From Nitrobacter vulgaris (GTDB lineage: Bacteria > Pseudomonadota > Alphaproteobacteria > Rhizobiales > Xanthobacteraceae): a stretch of 64,000 nucleotides of DNA. The notes beneath the pieces were generated by a model. It was not told the DNA's origin, searched no databases, and saw nothing but the letters and a program-made list of their open reading frames with translations. Made by a program: the position numbers and the translations under genes. Shown in pieces: positions 27,918 through 36,216 of this stretch. The stretch covers positions 1 to 64,000 of the forward strand of contig NZ_MWPQ01000049.1 of NCBI RefSeq assembly GCF_002028545.1, read 5' to 3'. The stretch's first letter is position 1. Every line of letters begins with the position of its first letter.

Positions 27918-29147
27918 CTAAGTCGCGCGCTCGAATTCTTCCGCGGAGAAAATATCGATAATGGGTCCCTGATATCCCTGCTTGCGCATATAGCCTTCTA
28001 TCTCCGCCGAGATGTGCCAGGCCAGATTCAACAGCGGGGCATCCGGATTACACCGCGCGGCGAAGTCGTCGTCGGACAGGATAGGAATGCGCGTCCCCGG
28101 AACGTAGTGCCCAATCTTCATGGAGCCGGGCTTTTCGTAGACCGCCGCGACCATCGTTTCGTCGAGCTCGAGCAACTTGACGAGGATCGCAGCCCGCCCG
28201 GGAAATGCCTTACCCACAAGCAGACCGTGCCGGGAGACCGCCGCGGCGATGCTCGCACGCTTCGCGCTCTGCCACGCCGGTATCCGGCGTCCCATGTCAT
28301 ACAAGCGCCGTTCAAATCTATCTTCCGTTGCATACAATCCGGCAAGTTCGGGCGCCTCGCGCTCGGCATCGAGTTGCTGTTGCATAATCACCCGGATATT
28401 GCCGCCATACCGCGCCGGAAATTCTGCCGCCACGATGCTGACTCCGAGCGTTTCTGCGATATACCGGAACGAAGTCAGGCTATAGGTACGCGGATGCTCG
28501 TGATAGAACGTATCGAACTGATAGCGATCCAGAACGGCGCCGAGATAGTGATTCTCGATAACAAGCAATGTCTTGGGCGACATTAAGCTGCGGACCGCCG
28601 CAAGCAGGCTCGACAGATCCTCGATATGTGCAAAAACATTGGTGAATGTGATGATGTCTGGCTGGCCGCGGGTCGCGACGATGGTCTTGGCGAGTTCTGG
28701 TGCAAAATAATCCTGATAGACTTCATGACCCGCCGCCCTTGCATCGGCGGCAGCATCGGTCGGCTCGACGCCGATGGTCTTCGCGCCATGCTGCTTGAAA
28801 ATTGACAGTAGGCTGCCGTCGTTGCAGCCGACGTCGAGGACCAGCAGGTCGTTCAGCGAGATGATTTGTTGCTCGCAGCGTTCAACCAATTGGCGCATGC
28901 CGTTCAACACGTCGGCGGTATTTCGTGCGCGATAGTGGTAGGAGTCGGGAAACAGGAGTTGCTTCGGAACCTGAAACGACTGATGCGCGGTCTTGCAGAT
29001 CGGGCAGAAAGCAATGTCGATGGGATGGTTGTCAGGAACGCGGAAATCGCCGACGGGAACGAGGTCATCGCAGAGAGGATGGCTTCCTAGGTCTAGCGCT
29101 TTCCGCAGGTTCGAGCCGCCGCAAACCTCGCACCTTCCAATCCTCAT
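27918..29147 (-). CDS. NDP-hexose C-methyltransferase type protein (zinc-finger + SAM + C-terminal domain)
   Basis: About 409 residues in the three-part layout of TylC3/NovU-type sugar C-methyltransferases. A small N-terminal zinc domain has CEVCGG and CPICKTAHQ cysteine pairs with CDD between. A SAM-binding domain follows with VLDVGCNDGSLLSIFKQHGA and FTNVFAHIEDLSSLL, and a C-terminal Rossmann-like domain (Methyltransf_14 type) has GKAFPGRAAILVKLLELDE. YHEHPRTYSL carries the His/Glu expected for the active site. Such enzymes add a branching methyl, usually at C3, to an NDP-4-keto-6-deoxy sugar, which fits the rfbFG product. First gene of the operon; AAGGG precedes the start. Confidence 0.85.
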   Translation of the reverse strand: MRIGRCEVCGGSNLRKALDLGSHPLCDDLVPVGDFRVPDNHPIDIAFCPICKTAHQSFQVPKQLLFPDSYHYRARNTADVLNGMRQLVERCEQQIISLNDLLVLDVGCNDGSLLSIFKQHGAKTIGVEPTDAAADARAAGHEVYQDYFAPELAKTIVATRGQPDIITFTNVFAHIEDLSSLLAAVRSLMSPKTLLVIENHYLGAVLDRYQFDTFYHEHPRTYSLTSFRYIAETLGVSIVAAEFPARYGGNIRVIMQQQLDAEREAPELAGLYATEDRFERRLYDMGRRIPAWQSAKRASIAAAVSRHGLLVGKAFPGRAAILVKLLELDETMVAAVYEKPGSMKIGHYVPGTRIPILSDDDFAARCNPDAPLLNLAWHISAEIEGYMRKQGYQGPIIDIFSAEEFERAT

Positions 29148-29339
29148 CATAAACCCTTCACTTCCACGCCTACAATGTTGAAATGTGCTTATATTCAAGA
29201 CAATCACAAATACAAATCGATATGTATCTTGGAACGCTCGCCGCCATATTAGAGGGGTCATTTACCCCGCCCAGAACCTCCCTTCGACTCCTTAAGGCGT
29301 AACGGCTTCTTCGTGGCCGAGCAAGGCTCCCGCGGCGCT

Positions 29340-30030
29340 CGCGGTTATCATGTGGCAGAAACAGCGACCGTACACCTCCCCGAGACTCGTTTTCTTGGTG
29401 CCGCTTCTTTCTCAATATCGCACTCATGCTTCATCCCGGACACCTCTCGTCTCCCTGCCCGTTCTTTGCAGATTTCGACGTTGCGTTACATGGCATGTCG
29501 CCGTGCACTCATTCTTTATCTCGCTCTGGTCGTTATCGCTGCACTCGCCTGGTCCTTCGCTCCGAATCTGCGACCCCGTTTTGAGGGGCTCCAGCAAGAG
29601 TATTCACTCCGCAACAGCCAACCAACTTCCGTAGGCCTTCGCCTCGAATACTGGTCCAAAGCGCTCCAATCATCCGCAGCGCCCGCTGATCGGTCACGGC
29701 GGCTCGATACGAAATCTGTTCGAGCGTGAAGCCGTTGGCAGAACCGTGATCGACGAACAAATCGTCGCCAACCCGCACAACCAGACGCTCTATTCGCGAT
29801 CGAGTGGGGCGTGAACGGGTTGATCCTGCTATATGCGATGTGGATCACCCATTTCCTGATGTTCACGGAAATGGGTGGATGTGCTGGCTCGGAATCATCG
29901 TGATCAGCCAGAACATCTCTTTGACTCCCTGCTCAATTCGCACCTCTCCGATTAGGTCGAAGGCTGGATTTACGTCGGCTCGGCCGCCGGAATGGTTTCG
30001 AATGGCCGCAAGCCGTCTTCAATGGTCGCC
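29340..30030 (+). pseudogene. Degenerate O-antigen ligase/polymerase gene (Wzy/WaaL-like)
   Basis: Three plus-strand frames have to be joined to read a Wzy-like protein. First comes SSRTPLVSLPVLCRF, then in another frame FEGLQQEYSLRNSQ and SVGLRLEYWSKALQSSAA, then a frame shift to PLIGHGGSIRNLFEREAVG, IVANPHNQTLY and GLILLYAMWITHFLMF, and finally a stop-interrupted stretch ending near SLLNSHLSD and EGWIYV. GLR-EYW, IGHG, NPHNQ and the NSHL end are the family's conserved C-terminal blocks in the right order. It is broken by several frameshifts and stops and has no intact start. The remains suggest a former third Wzy/WaaL homologue. Confidence 0.72.
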
Positions 30031-30330
30031 ACCGCCGCGTGATTTCGTGCCACTAGCCCAAAGCACCGGCAGCTTTTGGACTGTGGGATGAAACGGTTGT
30101 GTGCCGGGATCATGGAAATCCGACGGCTGGCAAACGATCATCGCCCTTTCCCTACTGGCCTCGATTTGTTCCCAGGTCCGGACTGGCCAAGGGCGGAGCG
30201 ATCGATTGCGCGGCTAAGGCGTGATGCAAAGCCTCGGGGGCCTCCGCGTCCCTCCTCCACAGCGCCGGTTTTCCGGAACCCACATCGGCTTTCCCGACAC
30301 CGGCATTCCACAAAAGGACCGCTGTGGTGC

Positions 30331-30570
30331 TCACTTCAAAAGACGCACGCCAGGCCCAGCTCCATTCTTAGCAATAAACTTAACTCCAGCATCTTCGAGC
30401 GCTCGCTGAATTGCCACGGCCGCGTCCTGAGAAATGTCCCTGCGGGATTTTTCGAAATCCACAATCGTTGACAACCCTAGCCCCGCGAGATCGGCGAGTT
30501 GCGGCTGGGTGAGGTCAAGCAGCGCGCGCGCAGCCCGGCATTGCCCCGGCGTGATAGCATAAAACTTCAT
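30331..30570 (-). CDS. Small Xre-family helix-turn-helix regulator
   Basis: A 79-residue DNA-binding protein that is almost only an HTH domain: TPGQCRAARALLDLTQPQLADLAGLGLSTIVDFEKSRRDIS, with the recognition helix around residues 29-37. The C-terminal GVKFIAKNGAGPGVRLLK is common to short rhizobial Xre proteins. It is divergently arranged with the YqaJ-like nuclease gene (95 bases apart), with a perfect palindrome between, so it is the likely local repressor or activator. The weak ribosome-binding site near 30570 leaves the start a little uncertain. Confidence 0.82.
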   Translation of the reverse strand: MKFYAITPGQCRAARALLDLTQPQLADLAGLGLSTIVDFEKSRRDISQDAAVAIQRALEDAGVKFIAKNGAGPGVRLLK

Positions 30571-30596
30571 TCTTGACTAAACCAGTACAACATGAT

Positions 30597-30613
30597 TCAA
30601 CATAAAATGTTGA
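30597..30613. promoter_or_regulatory. Perfect 7-bp palindrome between Xre regulator and YqaJ gene
   Basis: TCAACAT-AAA-ATGTTGA is a perfect 7+7 inverted repeat with a 3-base spacer in the 94-base divergent intergenic region. An additional ACAACAT half-site lies just upstream around 30588-30594. The AT-rich context and position beside the Xre gene make it a likely operator for that regulator. This role is inferred. Confidence 0.55.
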
Positions 30614-30664
30614 GTTATCTTGTGCTGAAGCTTATCTCAAATTTCGTGTTGGAGGACAACAGAG

Positions 30665-31498
30665 GTGAATATTACAAAGAAAAACCAATTGCTTAATCAA
30701 GATCGACGACACTTTCTTGGCGGCTCCGATGCCCGCATCATCATGGGCAAAGATGAGAAAGCCCTGCTGCAGCTTTGGAAGGAAAAGCGTGGCGAGACGG
30801 CCAGTCCCGACCTCTCGGGAGAGCTCATCGTTCAACTCGGGGTCGTCACCGAGGAATTGAACCGGCACTGGTACGAGCGTAACGCCGGGCAGCGGGTCGT
30901 TGGCGTTCAGAACCGCCTCTTCCACCGCTCCATCCCATGGATGGCAGCGACACTGGACGGCCTCGTCAAGGAAACCGGAGCCGTTTTCGAGGCCAAATTT
31001 ATGCTGCCGTGGTCGTTTTCGGAGGAAGCTGCGGCTGCCAAGCACATGGCTCAGTTGCAACACAACATGCTGGTGGCCAACACGGAAAAGTCCGTGCTTT
31101 CCATCATCAGTGGCGGAGGAAAGTGGGTCGAGATTTCGGTCGAAGCCGATCCGATCTATCAGACCGTGCTCATCGCCGTGGAAAAGGTGTTTTGGCATGC
31201 CGTAAAAACCGGCCAGCCGCCCGTCCTATTCGAAGGGGAGCCCCCGAAACCTCGGATTGAGGCCATTCGAATCGTGGACATGAATGTGTCCAATGCCTGG
31301 GCCGAGTTCGCCGCGCTCTACCGTCAAACCCGCAGCGCCCATCTCGATCACGAGCGGGCAAAAACTGAGCTGAAGACACTCATGCCGATGGATTCCAAAG
31401 AAGCCATGGGCCATGGCATCCGAGCCAAACGTTCAAAATCCGGAGCTGTCACCTTTGACCTCCTTGACCAGGAGGCGTCGTATGCGCAGGTCCAGTGA
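30665..31498 (+). CDS. YqaJ-family viral-type recombinase / 5'-3' exonuclease
   Basis: A 277-residue PD-(D/E)XK nuclease of the YqaJ/lambda-exonuclease superfamily. Family landmarks are the N-terminal GGSD (residues 19-22), LGVVTEELNRHWYE with acidic residues near 63-64, and the catalytic AATLDGLV ... FEAKFM with Asp98 and Glu109-x-Lys111. Such enzymes digest double-stranded DNA to give a 3' single strand for an annealing protein. It starts with GTG at 30665 preceded by GGAGG at 30651. Its last 17 bases overlap the ERF-HNH gene, so the two are coupled like Red alpha/beta. No other phage gene is nearby. Confidence 0.88.
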   Translation: MNITKKNQLLNQDRRHFLGGSDARIIMGKDEKALLQLWKEKRGETASPDLSGELIVQLGVVTEELNRHWYERNAGQRVVGVQNRLFHRSIPWMAATLDGLVKETGAVFEAKFMLPWSFSEEAAAAKHMAQLQHNMLVANTEKSVLSIISGGGKWVEISVEADPIYQTVLIAVEKVFWHAVKTGQPPVLFEGEPPKPRIEAIRIVDMNVSNAWAEFAALYRQTRSAHLDHERAKTELKTLMPMDSKEAMGHGIRAKRSKSGAVTFDLLDQEASYAQVQ

Positions 31499-32687
31499 AA
31501 CCGTCGCAGCGATCGCGACAGCGTTGGCAAAAGCGCAGATCGAACTCTCGAACCCGGCAAAATCAATGCTGGGCTCGGTTTATCCCGCCAATAGTCACGA
31601 AAGCCCGAAGAATTTCCGCTACGCACCTTTGTCCGGGGGTCTGGAAATTATCCGGAAAGCGCTAGGCGGACAGCAGATTGCCGTCACCCAAACCACAGAG
31701 ATCGACGCGACCAACGGTCTCGTCAATCTCACCACCTTATTGATCCACACCTCCGGTGAATGGATATCCTCGAACTGGCCGATTTGCCGGCTCTCGGAGA
31801 TTTCGGCACCACGGCGCATGGGAGCTGCACTCACATACGCACGGCGCTACGCCTTATTCACGTTGGTCGGCATTGCCGGTGACGATGATCTCGATGGTCC
31901 GGAGTTCAACCCCCAGGCAAACGCGACGGATGTCCAGCAATCCCCGGCCGGTGCAGCAAATGAACCTTCCCCCGGAAGCCGACCTTCCGAATCTCCGGTG
32001 AACAGCACCGCAGACGTCGAAGCAACCCGAACGGACCTTCTCGCTGAAATCGAGGCGCTTTCAACCCTGGAACAACTGGAAGCGCGAGCGGCCAGCATTC
32101 TCAAAACTAAAAATCTTCTTCCGCCGGAGGATGCCAAACAAATCGAGGCGGCGTTCAGCATGAGAATGGCAGCCTTCGACTTGGTCCAGACGCGCTCCAA
32201 TTCTGCCCCCAATGCAGGCGACAAAACCGTCATTGCCCCTGTCGTCGCACCCAAGCGTCGCCGCCGACGGGCCAAAACCGCTGTCCTTTCCAGCGAGCTG
32301 GACTTGCGGCCACAAGCTGCCTCAAACGCGCCAACGATGGGAACACCCGCAAAAATCGACAAGAGCGTATTGACCTTTGGCGAGCCTCGTCGCAAGCGCG
32401 ACAAGCAGCACCTCCGGTTCGTTGCGTCCCAGCCGTGCCTGATTTGCGGTCGGGCGCCGTCCGACGCGCATCATCTCCGCTTCGCGCAATCACGCGCCAT
32501 GGGGCGCAAATCGAGCGACGAATTTGTCGTCCCCTTATGCCGCACCCACCATCGCGAAAATCACCAAACCGGCCGCGAGGAATCGTGGTGGGCATCGATG
32601 TCGATTGATCCGCTGGAAATCGCCACAAAGCTTTGGACTGACAGTCATGGAAGGGGCGCGGACTCGATCGTGCATCGCTGTGGTTGA
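31482..32687 (+). CDS. ERF-family single-strand annealing protein fused to C-terminal HNH-like zinc domain
   Basis: A 401-residue protein from ATG 31482, which has AGGAGG at 31470-31475; earlier in-frame starts would lie deep in the nuclease gene. Residues ~1-140 form an ERF domain (VAAIATALAKAQIELSNPAKS, YAPLSGGLEIIRKAL, RRMGAALTYARRYALFTLVGIAGDDDLD), a phage-type annealing protein. A low-complexity Pro/Ala/Arg linker follows. Residues ~310-401 hold a Cys/His-rich module: Cys319-x2-Cys322, His330-His331, Cys353 and His356-His357, like HNH/Ref/DUF968 zinc domains. The annealing protein and a putative nuclease or DNA-binding zinc domain thus lie in one chain, with the YqaJ exonuclease encoded upstream. 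Zinc-domain catalysis is inferred. Confidence 0.8.
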   Translation: MRRSSETVAAIATALAKAQIELSNPAKSMLGSVYPANSHESPKNFRYAPLSGGLEIIRKALGGQQIAVTQTTEIDATNGLVNLTTLLIHTSGEWISSNWPICRLSEISAPRRMGAALTYARRYALFTLVGIAGDDDLDGPEFNPQANATDVQQSPAGAANEPSPGSRPSESPVNSTADVEATRTDLLAEIEALSTLEQLEARAASILKTKNLLPPEDAKQIEAAFSMRMAAFDLVQTRSNSAPNAGDKTVIAPVVAPKRRRRRAKTAVLSSELDLRPQAASNAPTMGTPAKIDKSVLTFGEPRRKRDKQHLRFVASQPCLICGRAPSDAHHLRFAQSRAMGRKSSDEFVVPLCRTHHRENHQTGREESWWASMSIDPLEIATKLWTDSHGRGADSIVHRCG

Positions 32688-32911
32688 TATAGGCGTGGAT
32701 CCAGCGGGACGGCGGATCCGCTTTGGCCCGCAGCAGCCGATCGATCGTTGCCCTTCGGAAATCGATAGACGCGAAAGTCGCCCGGGGATACTCTGCAGGA
32801 TAGTTCAAGACCGCTTGTCACTTGCAGGGAGCGTTACTTGATGGTCACAGTGTGTGGCCGGACGTGGAGCTGGATGCTCCTGCAAGCGCTGTCTCTTTGT
32901 TGGGAGATGTC

Positions 32912-34177
32912 GTGAAAAATCCGGTCATCGCAGCTGATGTGACGCTCCAGCCCTCGGGCAACTCCAGGGTTTTGTGGATTTCGTCCCTGGCATTTGCGCT
33001 CGGTTTCGCGGTTTGGGGAATGTTTGCCGCGCTCGCCCCATTCTTAATCAAGTGGTACGATTTCAGCGCGACCCAGGTGCTTGTCCTGACAGCAATGGAG
33101 CCTTTCTTCGCGGCGGCGGTCAGCATTCCGCTCGGTATCTTGAGTGACAAGTTCGGCGGTCGGAGCGTTTTCACGCTTCTGCTTCTCACTCTCACCCTTC
33201 CTCTTCTTTTCGGATACTTTGCCCAGGGCTATTACACTTTTCTGATTGTGGGCACGCTGCTCGGACTGGGGGGCGCGAGCTTCGTCGTCGGCAACGCTCA
33301 TGTTTCATCTTGGTACCCCAAATCGAAGCAGGGGACAGCCCTTGGTCTCTTTGGTATGGGCAATGTCGGCATTACCGTCGGCATGGTGACCGTTACTTTT
33401 CTGATTACCCGTGTTCTGACCGGCCCCGATGGCTGGCGCCTGATATTCCCAATCTTCGCTAGTGCTACATTCTTGATGGCCTTGGTCTATTGGTTCTTTA
33501 CGTCCGATCCGCCGAACAGGAAGCTCAAGAAAACGTCGCTGCGTGACATCTTCGCCGTATACCGTTCAGGCGCGGTGGTGTGGCTGGTGACGTACCTTTA
33601 CTGGGTCTCGTTTGGCACCCTCACCTTCTTCGCGTCGGCCATGTCGGTCTATTTGCTTGACCAATGGCATGTGGATGCCATCCGGGCCTCCATGGTTTAT
33701 ACTCCGCCATTGGTGGTCTGTGTCGCAGCTACCCGGCCTCTGGGTGGCTGGCTGGCCGATCGGTCGGATCCGTTTCGAATCCTGAGCTGGTTGTTCGGTA
33801 TTATGGTCGTTCTGGCCGTGCTGATGGCCTTGCAGATCTCGCTGCCGATCCAGCTGTTTGCCATGTATGGGCTTGCGCTACTGTCCGGTGCCGCCGCCGC
33901 GGCCGTCATCAAGCTAATCCCAATGTACTTTGTGCATGTCGGTGCGGTCAGCGGGCTCGCCAAGGCCGCCGGCGCCGCCTGTGGCTTCGCCATGACGATG
34001 ATGCTGGCCACTAGCAAGCAACTTCTGGGCGAATACACCCTGGGCTTTGCGATCTGGGCATTCATGAACGTCGCCGCATTCTACATCGTGTTTTCGAGGG
34101 TTGGCTTCAGGGACACAAAACCGTCCTTGGAACAACCGAGTGCGGCTCAAAAGATTCAAACAGCAAGCGGCGCGTAA
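32912..34177 (+). CDS. MFS transporter, nitrate/nitrite porter (NarK)-like
   Basis: About 421 residues with twelve membrane segments. SLAFALGFAVWGMFAALAP, the MFS loop 2-3 motif GILSDKFGGRSVF, FGMGNVGITVGM (resembling the nitrate signature around helix 5) and GGWLADRSDPF in the second half place it in the NNP/NarK branch. It would exchange or import nitrate/nitrite, or a similar anion, at the inner membrane. The frame extends to 32822, but GTG 32912 has GGGAG five bases upstream. Nitrate reductase genes are not in the window, so substrate is tentative. Confidence 0.8.
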   Translation: MKNPVIAADVTLQPSGNSRVLWISSLAFALGFAVWGMFAALAPFLIKWYDFSATQVLVLTAMEPFFAAAVSIPLGILSDKFGGRSVFTLLLLTLTLPLLFGYFAQGYYTFLIVGTLLGLGGASFVVGNAHVSSWYPKSKQGTALGLFGMGNVGITVGMVTVTFLITRVLTGPDGWRLIFPIFASATFLMALVYWFFTSDPPNRKLKKTSLRDIFAVYRSGAVVWLVTYLYWVSFGTLTFFASAMSVYLLDQWHVDAIRASMVYTPPLVVCVAATRPLGGWLADRSDPFRILSWLFGIMVVLAVLMALQISLPIQLFAMYGLALLSGAAAAAVIKLIPMYFVHVGAVSGLAKAAGAACGFAMTMMLATSKQLLGEYTLGFAIWAFMNVAAFYIVFSRVGFRDTKPSLEQPSAAQKIQTASGA

Positions 34178-34281
34178 CCGACCGAAGCTCGCCTCAATGA
34201 TGCTTAGTGGGACATTTTGGAGCTCGTGACCTTTTCTCTGTCTTCGCTCCGCCTCCTGCCATCGCCGACGGATGTATTGTC

Positions 34282-35196
34282 ATGTTTTTCATCACTGAGC
34301 TCCAGGAACTCATCGGCTCTTGGTGGCGCGCTGCGCCAGGTCTGACATCGTTAGTGAGGCTATGCGCGCTTAGCGCCGCAATCATCGCCCAGATGACGCC
34401 GGCGTCCGCTCAGGAGATGGCGCAACCATCGACACAGGAGCAGTCGCTGAAGGCCAAGGACGTGTTTAAGGATTGTGCGAATTGCCCCGAGATGGTGGTG
34501 GTGCCGGCCGGAAGCTTCGAGATGGGGTCGCCCACAAGCGAGCCGGGGCACTCCGCCGAGGAAGGCCCGCAACACCTGGTCACCATTGCTCGACCGTTTG
34601 CAGTTGGCCAGTCTGAGGTGACCTTCGACGAATGGGATGCCTGTGTCGCCGAGGGCGGCTGCAATGGCTACAAGCCCTCCGATGAAGGCTGGGGCCGTGG
34701 CCGCCGCCCGGTTGTCAACGTTTCCTGGGACGATGCCCAGTCTTACGTCACATGGTTATCGAAGAAAACCGGCAAGTCGTATCGGCTGCTCTCGGGGTCC
34801 GAATATGAGTATGCGATGCGCGCTGGGACACAGACGGTCTATCCTTGGGGCGACACCGTGGGCACGAACAACGCCAACTGCCACTCCTGTGGCAGTCAAT
34901 GGGATGCCAAGCAAACCGCGCCGGTAGGATCGTTTCCGCCGAACGGGTTCGGTCTCTATGACATGGTAGGAAATGTCCGGGAGTGGACGGAGGATTGCTA
35001 CCACGACACATACAACGGTTCGCCGACAGATGGCTCGGCTTGGATCAAGGGCGGCGATTGCTATCATCGTGTCGTGCGCGGCGGGTCCTTTCTCCTCGCT
35101 CCTGCCTTCCTCCGCTCGGCGAGCCGTTATTGGTTCACCTCCGACTATCGGCTTAGGTATCTTGGTTTTCGGGTCGCTCGGACGCTTGCACCCTAG
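34282..35196 (+). CDS. Secreted SUMF1/FGE-fold protein lacking the catalytic cysteines
   Basis: About 304 residues with an N-terminal hydrophobic export signal ending near TPASA (cleavage about residue 43). The mature part is a formylglycine-generating-enzyme sulfatase domain: CPEMVVVPAGSFEMGSPTSE, PVVNVSWDDAQSYVTWLSKKTGKSYRLLSGSEYEYAMRAGT, NGFGLYDMVGNVREWTEDCYHDTY and RVVRGGSFLLAPAFLRSASRYW. True FGEs have a Cys pair just after GGS (Cys-His-x-Ser-Tyr-Cys); here the segment has none, so it is probably not an FGE and may bind ligands or act as another SUMF1-type protein in the periplasm. An in-frame earlier start exists at 34207. Confidence 0.85.
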   Translation: MFFITELQELIGSWWRAAPGLTSLVRLCALSAAIIAQMTPASAQEMAQPSTQEQSLKAKDVFKDCANCPEMVVVPAGSFEMGSPTSEPGHSAEEGPQHLVTIARPFAVGQSEVTFDEWDACVAEGGCNGYKPSDEGWGRGRRPVVNVSWDDAQSYVTWLSKKTGKSYRLLSGSEYEYAMRAGTQTVYPWGDTVGTNNANCHSCGSQWDAKQTAPVGSFPPNGFGLYDMVGNVREWTEDCYHDTYNGSPTDGSAWIKGGDCYHRVVRGGSFLLAPAFLRSASRYWFTSDYRLRYLGFRVARTLAP

Positions 35197-35234
35197 ATTT
35201 CGTTCATCGCTAGGGGCGCCCAGCCTCTGATTTT

Positions 35235-35257
35235 GCCGAGCCCCCATAACGCTCGGC
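35235..35257. other. GC-rich hairpin downstream of the FGE-like gene
   Basis: GCCGAGC and GCTCGGC form a perfect 7-bp stem with a 9-base loop, 38 bases after the FGE-like stop codon. There is no T-run following on the plus strand, so a classical terminator is uncertain, but it may slow or protect the transcript end. Confidence 0.3.
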
Positions 35258-35420
35258 GGCCTCGCCCAGCCATTTCCTTGACCTTGTCTACTGCAGAAGC
35301 GGCCGCACCTGTGTGAGCGCGCCATGGACTTCGAATTCGCGGTAGGTCCTGCGCAACGGAATCACCGTTCCAGCGCATCAATACGAGTTTCTTAACATTG
35401 TGCCACCAAAACATGGCTCG

Positions 35421-35437
35421 TTAACTGGTCATTAACC
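35421..35437. promoter_or_regulatory. CtrA-type box upstream of minCDE
   Basis: TTAA-N7-TTAACC is an exact match to the alphaproteobacterial CtrA consensus (TTAA-N7-TTAA(C)). It lies 63 to 79 bases before the minC start, in the only sizeable gap before the operon. CtrA control of minCDE has been described for Sinorhizobium, so direct cell-cycle control is plausible here. The motif is seen; binding is inferred. Confidence 0.65.
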
Positions 35438-35499
35438 AACCGTGCTCAATCTAAAAATTAAGCAATGGTAAACCATTCACGCACGGAAAGCCGTCATTC

Positions 35500-36198
35500 A
35501 TGGACTCAAAAGTCGAGCCACAACGCCAGGTGATGCGGCTCCGTGGCCGGTCTTACATCGCGTTTGTCTTCTCGCCGTTCATGCCGATCGTGGACTGGCT
35601 TGGGGAGATCGACGCGACCCTGGCCCGTTCATCCGGCTTCTTCGCCGGACGTCCGATAGTACTCGATCTTTCCGCAGTCGATCTGAGCTCGCACGGTATC
35701 GCGCACTTGGTTTCAAACCTTGAAAGCCGCGGCATCCGCGTTCTTGGTCTCGAAGGCGTGGAGCCCACAGGGTTGGATGCAGGCTTGCCGCCCGTATTGA
35801 GCGGCGGACGTGGTTGTGTGGTCGAGCAGCAGGTCGAGCCCAAGAAAGTGGATGACCAGCCGCCGCCGACCCCGTCGCTGCTGCTCCAGTGTCCTGTTCG
35901 ATCAGGGCAGCGCATCGTGTTTACCGAAGGCGACATCACTGTGCTGGGCTCTGTTGGCTCCGGCGCCGAGATCGTCGCCGGAGGCTCCATCCACGTTTAC
36001 GGGACGCTCCGAGGACGGGCGATGGCCGGCATTAACGGAAATTCGGCCGCCCGGATCTTCTGCCAGAAGATCGAGGCAGAACTTGTTGCCATCGACGGCT
36101 ACTACCAGACAGCAGAAGATATCGGTGAAACGATGCGTCGTCGAGCCGCGCAAGCGTGGCTGGACGGCGACATCATAAGAATAACGCCGCTCAATTAA
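35500..36198 (+). CDS. minC: Septum site-determining protein MinC
   Basis: A 232-residue division inhibitor, which blocks FtsZ assembly away from mid-cell. The N-terminal FtsZ-interacting domain begins RLRGRSYIAFVFSP; the C-terminal MinD-binding beta-helix is clear in VRSGQRIVFTEGDITVLGSVGSGAEIVAGGSIHVYGTLRGRAMAGINGNSAARIFCQKIEAELVAIDGYYQ, with the RGRAMAG-type turn. Directly followed by minD with a 15-18 base gap, then minE. An internal proline-rich linker (PPPTPSLLLQ) separates the two domains. A CtrA-type box lies upstream. Confidence 0.95.
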   Translation: MDSKVEPQRQVMRLRGRSYIAFVFSPFMPIVDWLGEIDATLARSSGFFAGRPIVLDLSAVDLSSHGIAHLVSNLESRGIRVLGLEGVEPTGLDAGLPPVLSGGRGCVVEQQVEPKKVDDQPPPTPSLLLQCPVRSGQRIVFTEGDITVLGSVGSGAEIVAGGSIHVYGTLRGRAMAGINGNSAARIFCQKIEAELVAIDGYYQTAEDIGETMRRRAAQAWLDGDIIRITPLN

Positions 36199-36216
36199 CA
36201 TACAAAGGAGGCCATG

